64,000 nt of DNA from contig NZ_CP036264.1 in the NCBI RefSeq assembly GCF_008035925.1, positions 6,171,641-6,235,640 of the forward strand, in the 5' to 3' direction. The position numbers were made by a program, and so were the translations under genes. The notes beneath the pieces are model-generated. The model searched no databases, was not told the DNA's origin, and was given only the letters and a program-made list of their open reading frames with translations. Shown here one piece after another: positions 57,087 through 64,000 of the stretch. Position 1 is the first letter of the stretch, and each line of letters begins with the position of its first letter. The DNA comes from Stieleria maiorica (GTDB taxonomy: Bacteria > Planctomycetota > Planctomycetia > Pirellulales > Pirellulaceae).

Positions 57087-58972
57087 GAAGACTAATGCGA
57101 ACGTACCTGCTGGTCTGCATTCTCGCGGGCAACATCATCGCCCATGCGGCCGAGTCGGTCTACATCGACTCGTCCGCCAACGGGTCCGCACCGACAGGAC
57201 TACAGTCCGAGCCGATACCGATTTCCGGCCATCCGACTGTTCTCTCGATGGCGTCGACTGTGGAATCGATGCGGTTGCGAGCGGTTGATGTCAACGGGGA
57301 GGTCCGTCAATGGAGCATGAGTTCGCCCGACCAACCGGAGGTGCTTCTTCGATTGGGCGAACAGCCTGTCTGTGCGACCTTGTCGGCGGATGCCAAATGG
57401 TTGGCGTCCAGCGATACAAATGGCGTCGTTACCGTCACCAACGTTGAGAACGGCAAAACCGTTTTTCGTGATCGGGAAACCGCGGAGAACACGATGGCAT
57501 TGAAGTTTTCCAGAAACGCTCGACGGCTCGGCGGTGTGACCAGCGGGGGAGTCGTTCGCGTTTGGGAGACCCGGTCAGGCAGGCTGACCGATCGCTTCGA
57601 AGTGACACCGGGGGCCGTGCAGTCGCTTTCATTCGCCGGAAATGGAGAACTGCTCGCGGTCGCTTCTTTAGGACGCGAGGTTGTGGTGTTCGGGCTCAGT
57701 CATGCGACGCCAACCCAAACCATTTCGATCGATCGATCGCGTATCACCGCTACGGCATTCACGCCCGACAGCAAGCAACTGGTGATCGCGGCTGCCGATG
57801 GTACGATTCGGATCGTGGAACTGGGTGAACAGAAAATGCCACGAGCCCTCGCGAATCACCCCTTCGCCGTCTGGACGTTAACGTTCGACGATCAAGATCG
57901 ACTCGCGGCCGGCAGTTGGGACGGGACGATCCGTCTGTTTGATACCGGATCGTGGGAGGTCATCCAGTCCGTAAAGACGCATCAAGAGTCCATTTGCGCG
58001 CTACAGCTTGGCACGCAAGGAATGGTTGCCGCGGGAATCGACGGTCGGTTGTTCTATTGGCCGCCAGAGCTTGTTGCCAAACCGCAGCGTGGTTCGATCA
58101 GTGGATCAAGCGAACCGGTTTGGGTGGCAGCTTACTCGCCAAACGGAAATCAATTGTATGTGGGAGGAGGCGGGAAGCGGTCGGAGGTATGGGATCTGGA
58201 ATCCAAACAACGCAGCGGCACCGGACCGCTGCATCCCACGGTACGATGTGCGACCTACTCGCCGGATGGTCAGCTACTGGCGACCGGAGGTGATGACACA
58301 AACATCGTCATCGCTTCGACGCGAGACGGTACGATCCGTCACCGGCTTTCCGGTCATCCCGGTCTCGTGTCCGCGCTCGTTTTTGTTGACGATGGGCAAA
58401 CACTTGTCAGCGGTTGTGACCGTGGATTCCTGAAGTTTTGGGACGTGAGGTCTGGAACCGAAGTTGCGTCGCGAAAACGTCACAAACAGCAACTCTATTG
58501 CGTCGCTGTCTCACCGGACGAAAGGTGGCTGGTGACCGGTGGAGGACATTGGGCCAAAGGTGATCCCGGAGAACTGATCGTTTGGAACTTGGAACGCCGC
58601 CGATTCGAAAAGGTTTTGGAAGGACATTCGCTCACCGTATGGTCGATCGTGTTCGCGCCCGACGGGAGTTATTTCGCGACGTCGGATTCGGCCGGGGACG
58701 TCAAGATTTGGAATTCGGCAACACATCAACTTGAACGCACATTGGAACATCAAGCATGGCTACGGCCGCTGGCGATTTCACCGGATGGCACGACGCTTGC
58801 TGCGGGACGCGGCGACGGGTCGATTCGGCTGTGGGACACGGCGACATGGAAACAACGCGCTGTATGCAACGGACACGACGGATTCACGTTCTGGCTGACA
58901 TACTCCCCCGATGGGGCAACCTTGGTCTCTGGCGGCAACGACGGTACTGTGCGGTTTTGGCCGACCGAGTAG
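57083..58972 (+). CDS. Exported WD40 repeat protein
   Basis: 629 residues. Start ATG 57083 overlaps the redoxin fusion stop (ATGA). Signal peptide MRRLMRTYLLVCILAGNII, cleavage after AHA. About 11-12 WD40 repeats follow, recognisable by LASSDTNGVVTV, GHPGLVSALVFVDDG, SPDGQLLATGGDDTNIV, VRFWPTE and similar blades, enough for two seven-bladed propellers. WD40 propellers form binding platforms. Coupled translation suggests it binds or regulates the copper enzyme. No enzymatic motif is seen. Confidence 0.92.
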   Translation: MRRLMRTYLLVCILAGNIIAHAAESVYIDSSANGSAPTGLQSEPIPISGHPTVLSMASTVESMRLRAVDVNGEVRQWSMSSPDQPEVLLRLGEQPVCATLSADAKWLASSDTNGVVTVTNVENGKTVFRDRETAENTMALKFSRNARRLGGVTSGGVVRVWETRSGRLTDRFEVTPGAVQSLSFAGNGELLAVASLGREVVVFGLSHATPTQTISIDRSRITATAFTPDSKQLVIAAADGTIRIVELGEQKMPRALANHPFAVWTLTFDDQDRLAAGSWDGTIRLFDTGSWEVIQSVKTHQESICALQLGTQGMVAAGIDGRLFYWPPELVAKPQRGSISGSSEPVWVAAYSPNGNQLYVGGGGKRSEVWDLESKQRSGTGPLHPTVRCATYSPDGQLLATGGDDTNIVIASTRDGTIRHRLSGHPGLVSALVFVDDGQTLVSGCDRGFLKFWDVRSGTEVASRKRHKQQLYCVAVSPDERWLVTGGGHWAKGDPGELIVWNLERRRFEKVLEGHSLTVWSIVFAPDGSYFATSDSAGDVKIWNSATHQLERTLEHQAWLRPLAISPDGTTLAAGRGDGSIRLWDTATWKQRAVCNGHDGFTFWLTYSPDGATLVSGGNDGTVRFWPTE

Positions 58973-59193
58973 CAGTAGTCGATTCGTGCCGACGGTCTTT
59001 CCCCTTGGTTTCCCTTGTCCGGGAAGCCGTCGGCTGTTCAATGGATTCCGTGCCAAATCGGTGTCGCGCAGATTCGCCGCAGCAGAGTTTCTGGACGGAC
59101 AGTGGGGTCAGGGACGGGGGGCGACCTCGAGACCGCGACGATTCGGTGTCCCGTCGCATCTCGTTCTCCCATGAGTCCGCCGTGTCAACGTTC

Positions 59194-60084
59194 ATGCCAC
59201 TCGGGTTCGGCTGGCAGCCCGATCTGCCCGACGGCCGCGACCACACCTACCGGGATCGGAGCATCAGGGAGTCCCTGGGGCGATTGCAGGGTTCGCCCGA
59301 TTTGCCGCTGCCCGATCAGGTGGATCTGCGCGGTGACAGCGAGGGCGAGTACTTCACCGAGGTCGACGACCAGGGGCCGCTGAACGCTTCGACCGCGTTC
59401 GCCGTGTTGGCGCTGGTGGAATACTTCCAGCGACGCGTTCACGCTCGCACGTTCGATGCATCCAGGTTGTTTCTGTATCAGGCGACCTGCCACCGCGGAT
59501 CCATCCCCGGGCGACCACTGACGGACTCGGGAGCCCCGATCCGCGGCACGCTGAAGACCTTGATGCGGACCGGCGTCCCGACCGAATCGTATTGGCCCTA
59601 CCAGGTCGAAAACTTTGCGACCGAGCCGAGTGTGTTCGTGTGTGCCGGTGCCCAGCGTCCGGTCAACCTGTGCTACTTCCGGCTGGATGAACCCAACACC
59701 AACGGCGCGCGAACGTGGGCCACCGTCAAGTCGTTTCTCGCGGCCGGGTTCCCCGTCGTGTTCGGGTTTTCGGTTCCCGCGTCGTTGACGCGTGAGGCGA
59801 ACATCCCCTACCGGCCCGAACTCGATGGCACGCGTGGGGGCCAAACGGTCGTCGCCGTCGGCTACCGCAGCGACCACTACGGCCCCGATCAAGATGCGTT
59901 GCTGATCCGCAGCTCGTGGGGAAGACAGTGGGGAGACAATGGGAACGGGTGGCTTCCCGTCGCGTTCCTCCGCAACCAGCTGGCACGTGATTTTTGGACG
60001 CTGTTCTCTGACGACTGGATCCGCACCGGCGAACTGACGCGCCCCGTCTTGGGTGACACGTTTGCTTCCGGAAGTCGTCTGTAG
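59194..60084 (+). CDS. Papain-family (C1) fold protein with lost catalytic triad
   Basis: 296 residues from ATG 59194 (a GTG at 59182 is possible; the frame opens further upstream inside the WD40 gene). C1 features: LPDQVDLRGD near the start, the oxyanion Gln in VDDQGPLNASTAFAV, GTLKTLMRTGVPTESYWPYQ, SFLAAGFPVVFGFSV and IRSSWGRQWGDNGNGWLPV. In active C1 enzymes the corresponding positions are QGxxGSC, GGHAV and RNSWG. Here they are S (NAST), Q (GGQTVVAVGY) and S (IRSSWG), so Cys, His and Asn are all replaced. No signal peptide is seen. Probably a binding pseudo-protease. Confidence 0.88.
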   Translation: MPLGFGWQPDLPDGRDHTYRDRSIRESLGRLQGSPDLPLPDQVDLRGDSEGEYFTEVDDQGPLNASTAFAVLALVEYFQRRVHARTFDASRLFLYQATCHRGSIPGRPLTDSGAPIRGTLKTLMRTGVPTESYWPYQVENFATEPSVFVCAGAQRPVNLCYFRLDEPNTNGARTWATVKSFLAAGFPVVFGFSVPASLTREANIPYRPELDGTRGGQTVVAVGYRSDHYGPDQDALLIRSSWGRQWGDNGNGWLPVAFLRNQLARDFWTLFSDDWIRTGELTRPVLGDTFASGSRL

Positions 60085-60150
60085 AAACGCTGAGAGCAGG
60101 GCGCACACTGAAACACTGGCCCGTTTCCGCCGTGCTCATGATGCGTCACC

Positions 60151-60447
60151 ATGAAATCACCCTGCACCATCGCAACGATTCCTCTCGTGTTGCTGTTCTT
60201 GTGCGCCGGGTGCTCGCGGCCCCCGGCGCACTGCTCGCGGCCCACGCAACGCAACGGCGACGGATCGGTCGTCCGCAACCAATTCCGCGTCCGACCCGCG
60301 GAACTCGGCAACGAGGAGCGGGTCGGCCGAATCGAGTTCAGCGAAGCGGTCGCATCCCACAGCGGCGACTTTGTCATTCACTTTCATCACCCGACCTGGC
60401 GTAGCGACCGCAATGACCCCGACACGAGAAGTAAAATCAAACGATGA
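60151..60447 (+). CDS. Small putative lipoprotein
   Basis: 98 residues. Signal MKSPCTIATIPLVLLFLCAGC ends in a lipobox (LCAGC), so it should be lipid-anchored. The mature part is short, Arg-rich and unlike any family I recognise; a possible strand VGRIEFSEAVASHSGDFVIHF is the only regular segment. 66 bases after the pseudo-papain gene and 159 before the double-peptidase gene on the same strand. Coding is likely from the lipobox alone; function unknown. Confidence 0.6.
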   Translation: MKSPCTIATIPLVLLFLCAGCSRPPAHCSRPTQRNGDGSVVRNQFRVRPAELGNEERVGRIEFSEAVASHSGDFVIHFHHPTWRSDRNDPDTRSKIKR

Positions 60448-60606
60448 GTGGTCCTCCGAGACGTGGGGCGTGGTTTTCACAGCGTGGCGGTTTGGATCGG
60501 AGCCGCCGGGAAACCATCGGAAATCGATTGATGATCGCAGTTCAAGCAGTATTTGCTGGCGAGAATGCGATGTACACAACTGCGTGCCTACTACGGAGAG
60601 CGGTGG

Positions 60607-63600
60607 ATGTCGACGATAAATGGTTTGTTGGTGCGTCTACCTGCTGCTGCATCCGAAGCGTTAGCGGCTTCCGGCGACCGTTTCACGTTGGCCAGCGGCA
60701 AGTTCGAATTTGAACCGCTCTACTCGGTCGCCACGACGACGCTTGGTCTCTCGGGCGCCAAAGGTGGCATGGAGTGGATGCTCGCCCGGCCCAAGGAGTC
60801 CGTCGACGGGGCGAACCCGTGGGATGTGGTGCACGACGCGCGTGAAATGATGTCGCGCGGTGTCGGGTTGGCCGGCGACGTCGTGCCCGACCTGATCGAA
60901 CCGGATCTGTTACAGGACTGGCTTCCTTCGATTCCCGGGCAACAGGCAGCGCTCGCCGCGGCGAGTGAACTCTGTGCCTTTGAAGACCAGAACGGCGAGC
61001 TGCCCACGCGGCCGGGACAGTTTGCCTGGCATTTGGGAGACGCGTTTTCACAGTTGGCCGCCGCACGGGCACAAATCGGCAGCGATCCCGCCGTGGTGCG
61101 GATCGCCCATCTGGATACCGGTTACGACCCCGATCATCAAACCTTTCCAAAGGACATCGTCGAAAAACGTCTGCAGCGCAATTTCGTCGACGTCGAAACC
61201 CCCGACGACGCGCGCGACCCGGGCAATACCGGTCCGCTGCGGAATCCCGGTCACGGGACGGCGACATTGGCTTTGCTGGCCGGAGGGCCGTTTCAATTTC
61301 GCGGGGCAGGGTATCAGTTTGATGGGTTGCTGGGCGGTGCCCCGCAAACCCGCATCGTTCCGCTCCGCGTCGGCAATTCGGTGGTTCAATTGACGACCAG
61401 TGGCGTCGCCCGCGCGATCCACTACGCCGCGCAATTGTGTGGCAAAAAGCGGACGTGCGTGCATGTGATTTCCATGAGCATGGGCGGGGTTGCATCGCAG
61501 GCCTGGGCCGATGCGGTCAATCAGGCCTATGAAGCCGGGATCGTCTACGTGGCGGCGGCGGGCAACAATTATTCGGCCGGGATCTTCGGCGTTCCCACGC
61601 ACCAGATCGTTTACCCCGCCCGGTTCCGTCGTGTCATCGCCGCTTGCGGCGTGATGGCCGATCGCACGCCCTACTACGACCTCGACTTCGGAACGATGCA
61701 GGGCAATTGGGGACCGCGATCAGCGATGGCCACCGCGATGAGCGCCTACACACCCAACGTCCCCTGGGCCCGCATCGGTTGCAACGAACTGGTCAGCATG
61801 GACGGTGCGGGAACGTCGTCGGCGACCCCACAGATTGCCGCCGCGGCCGCGCTCTATCTGCAGCTCCATGCGGATGCATTGTTTGATTCGCAGGAGTACC
61901 CGGAACCTTGGATGCGTGTCGAAGCGGTCCGCCGAGCGTTGTTCCTGTCGGCCGACAAGACCGCCGACGGCGGCAGCCGCGAAAAGCTGGGCAACGGGAT
62001 TCTGCAGGCGTTCAAGGCGTTGAGCATCGCACCGGCCGGTCGCAACACGCTGCGCAAGACCCCCGTCGACTCGGCCGGATTCCCATTCCTGAACGTCTTG
62101 TTCCGACGTGGACTCGTCCCATCGCCGGAGGACAAGATGCTTCAATTGGAAGCCACCCAGTTGATCCAGCGCTGGCACAGCACCCAGCAGGAAAACCCGC
62201 TGGACCGTGCCGTGGACGACCCCGATCGCCCACCGGAGGACGTGTCTCAAGACCAAGTGATCGCGTTTCTGGATCAAGTCAGCCAGCACCCCGATGCCTC
62301 GGCAGTTTTGAAGGCGCGGGCCAAGGAATACTTGGATGCAGCTGCGGGGAAATCGAGCAAACCGAAACGTTCTTCACCCAAGGCAACACCGGCACCATCG
62401 GTTGAAACCACGACACCGAAGAGCGTTTTCCAACCGCCGCCTCCGCCCTTTCGGACGCTGCACGCCTACGCCGTCGATCCCAGCCTGACGACGTCGTTGG
62501 AAACGTCCGGTATCAGCGAAGTCACACTCAAGCTGCCCTGGGAAAAACTTCAACCGGGACCGATCGGCGAATACTTGGAAGTGGTCGATGTCGATCCGCC
62601 GAGCGGCTGTTTTTACGAACCGGTCGACCTGGATGACCCGGCCTTGCTGGCCCAAGACGGATTGCCGCCGTCGGAAGGATCGCCGCAGTTCCATCAACAA
62701 ATGGTGTATTCCGTCTGTAGCCTGACGATCAACAACTTCGAACGGGCGCTCGGACGCAAGTCACTGTGGCGCCCCGGTCCGCCGGCGGAAGGTGCCCATC
62801 GGAAAAACGATGCACACTACGTCCCCCGGCTTCGCGTCTACCCGCACGCGTTACGCGAGGCCAACGCCTACTACTCGCCGTCCAAGGTGGCGTTGTTGTT
62901 TGGCTATTTCAACGCATCACGCGATCGCCCCGACAACCAATTGCCGGGCGGACGGATCTTTACCTGTCTGTCACACGACATCATCGCTCATGAAACCACG
63001 CATGCGTTGTTGGATGGCATGCACCGTCAGTTTCTGTTGCCCAGCAATCGCGACGTCCATGCCTTTCACGAAGGCTTTGCCGATTGCGTCGCGATGTTGC
63101 AGCATTTCACATTTCCAGAACTGGTCACCCACCAAATCGCCAACACACGTGGGGCGATCGACACCCAGGAAAACTTGTTGGTGCAATTGGCGTCCCAGTT
63201 CGGCCACGCCACCGGTCGACGGATGGCACTGCGCGATGCGATCGGCAAGGTCGACGAACAGGGGCGATGGGAACGACGCGAGCCGGATCCGCAGGAATAC
63301 GAGACCACCGAAGAACCTCACGCGCGCGGGCGGATCCTTGTCTCAGCCGTCTTCGACGCGTTCTTGTCGATCTACAAACGCCGCACCGCCGATTTGCTGC
63401 GTTTGGCCACCGGCGGCACCGGCATCCTCAGCCCCGGTGCCATCCACCCCGATCTGGTCGATCGACTGGCGCGCGAAGTCACACGCTCGGCCCAGCACGT
63501 TTTGACGATGTGCATCCGAGCGCTGGATTACTGCCCGCCGACCGACATCACCTTCGGCGAGTACCTGCGGGCGCTCATCACCGCCGATCATGACCTCGTC

Positions 63601-64000
63601 AGCAACGATGACTTGGGGTATCGGGTTTCGTTGATCGAGGCGTTCCGGCGGCGCGGCATCTATCCACGCGATGTTCGCACGCTCAGCGAAGCCAGTTTGC
63701 GCTGGCGGTCTCCGGAATCGGAAGACCCGATGCCGTCCGAAACGCTGTTGCATTACCTGAAGAGCCTTCGTGGTGCGGGGAACGAACATCTGTATGCCGA
63801 TTCGCGAGAAGAGATTTTCAGGCTGCAGCGAAAAATGCGTTATGAGCTTCACACCTGGCTCAGCCGACACCTGAAATCGGAAGACGACAATCATCGTGAC
63901 GCCCGATTCCTTGGCCTCGATCCGCAGAAGTCGTTCGAGGTCCATTCGGCGCGGATCGCCTGTCGGGTTAGCCCCGATGGCGATGTGTTGCCGCAATTGT
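60607..64000 (+). CDS. Subtilisin (S8) and HExxH metallopeptidase-like fusion, 3' truncated
   Basis: The frame from ATG 60607 (ribosome-binding site GGAG nine bases upstream) stays open to the window end, more than 1130 codons. No signal peptide is seen, so it is probably cytoplasmic. S8 domain: Asp170 in AHLDTGYDPDH, His216 in NPGHGTATLALLAGG, Asn320 in AAAGNNY, Ser404 in GAGTSSATP; the full triad is intact. After a Pro/Ser-rich linker (about 570-610) a second domain has HETTH at 795-799 and, 23 residues on, Glu822 in HEGFADCV. This is the gluzincin zinc arrangement. The 3' end is beyond the window. Confidence 0.9.
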   Translation, partial: MSTINGLLVRLPAAASEALAASGDRFTLASGKFEFEPLYSVATTTLGLSGAKGGMEWMLARPKESVDGANPWDVVHDAREMMSRGVGLAGDVVPDLIEPDLLQDWLPSIPGQQAALAAASELCAFEDQNGELPTRPGQFAWHLGDAFSQLAAARAQIGSDPAVVRIAHLDTGYDPDHQTFPKDIVEKRLQRNFVDVETPDDARDPGNTGPLRNPGHGTATLALLAGGPFQFRGAGYQFDGLLGGAPQTRIVPLRVGNSVVQLTTSGVARAIHYAAQLCGKKRTCVHVISMSMGGVASQAWADAVNQAYEAGIVYVAAAGNNYSAGIFGVPTHQIVYPARFRRVIAACGVMADRTPYYDLDFGTMQGNWGPRSAMATAMSAYTPNVPWARIGCNELVSMDGAGTSSATPQIAAAAALYLQLHADALFDSQEYPEPWMRVEAVRRALFLSADKTADGGSREKLGNGILQAFKALSIAPAGRNTLRKTPVDSAGFPFLNVLFRRGLVPSPEDKMLQLEATQLIQRWHSTQQENPLDRAVDDPDRPPEDVSQDQVIAFLDQVSQHPDASAVLKARAKEYLDAAAGKSSKPKRSSPKATPAPSVETTTPKSVFQPPPPPFRTLHAYAVDPSLTTSLETSGISEVTLKLPWEKLQPGPIGEYLEVVDVDPPSGCFYEPVDLDDPALLAQDGLPPSEGSPQFHQQMVYSVCSLTINNFERALGRKSLWRPGPPAEGAHRKNDAHYVPRLRVYPHALREANAYYSPSKVALLFGYFNASRDRPDNQLPGGRIFTCLSHDIIAHETTHALLDGMHRQFLLPSNRDVHAFHEGFADCVAMLQHFTFPELVTHQIANTRGAIDTQENLLVQLASQFGHATGRRMALRDAIGKVDEQGRWERREPDPQEYETTEEPHARGRILVSAVFDAFLSIYKRRTADLLRLATGGTGILSPGAIHPDLVDRLAREVTRSAQHVLTMCIRALDYCPPTDITFGEYLRALITADHDLVSNDDLGYRVSLIEAFRRRGIYPRDVRTLSEASLRWRSPESEDPMPSETLLHYLKSLRGAGNEHLYADSREEIFRLQRKMRYELHTWLSRHLKSEDDNHRDARFLGLDPQKSFEVHSARIACRVSPDGDVLPQL

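Noticed and set aside
60444-60713. Frame overlapping the start of the double-peptidase gene
   Set aside because: The ATG 60607 frame has a ribosome-binding site and clear peptidase motifs; this one has neither.
1-64000. tRNA, rRNA or riboswitch genes
   Set aside because: No cloverleaf, rRNA-like conserved block or known riboswitch core was recognised by eye; a covariance-model search would settle it.

Overview
The window looks like a chromosomal segment of a marine-type planctomycete, most likely family Pirellulaceae (Rhodopirellula and relatives). This is inferred from content, not from a marker gene. There are five exported sulfatases, paired DUF1552 and DUF1587/1592/1588/1585 haem proteins, planctomycete c-type cytochrome (CxxCH) fusions, an ELWxxDGT-repeat giant with a dockerin-like tail, a PASTA-less Ser/Thr kinase, and a high load of intergenic palindromes. 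No rRNA, tRNA, CRISPR array, phage module or insertion sequence was seen.

Layout. 1-9.8 kb: the 3' part of a haem plus terpene-cyclase-fold protein, then the conserved stress operon prkA (yeaG)-yeaH-spoVR (ycgB), then a large secreted dihaem beta-propeller protein. 9.9-18.6 kb: a PQQ-type propeller lipoprotein, a small membrane protein, a parallel beta-helix protein, and a ~1500-residue ELWxxDGT/PA14/dockerin-like surface protein. 18.8-36.1 kb: a sulfatase-rich region (five sulfatases, one fused to a DUF1080 domain), interrupted by a VOC protein, RecQ helicase, an RdgC-like protein, a PhzF-like isomerase, an SRPBCC protein and a polytopic membrane protein. 36.5-38.8 kb: an exported sialidase and a Tat-exported xylose-isomerase-like protein. 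38.8-39.5 kb: a 159-bp tandem array. 39.5-53.0 kb: two DUF1552/DUF1592-type pairs on the minus strand; the first is co-transcribed with a SUMF-LRR fusion and an SGNH hydrolase. 53.2-64 kb: a membrane Ser/Thr kinase, divergent from a redoxin/cytochrome/copper-monooxygenase fusion coupled to a WD40 protein. Last come a papain-fold protein that has lost its catalytic triad, a small lipoprotein, and a long open reading frame that runs off the window and joins a subtilisin domain to an HExxH metallopeptidase-like domain.

Functionally, the sulfatases, sialidase, DUF1080 domain, beta-helix protein and isomerase-like protein fit breakdown of sulfated or acidic polysaccharides outside the cytoplasm. 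The cytochrome, DUF1552 and copper-enzyme genes form a periplasmic or surface set of unknown chemistry. The most interesting items are the pseudo-papain/lipoprotein/double-peptidase cluster at the right end, and several families of palindromic repeats. Four of the repeats contain the stop codon of the adjacent gene, and one encodes part of a signal peptide.
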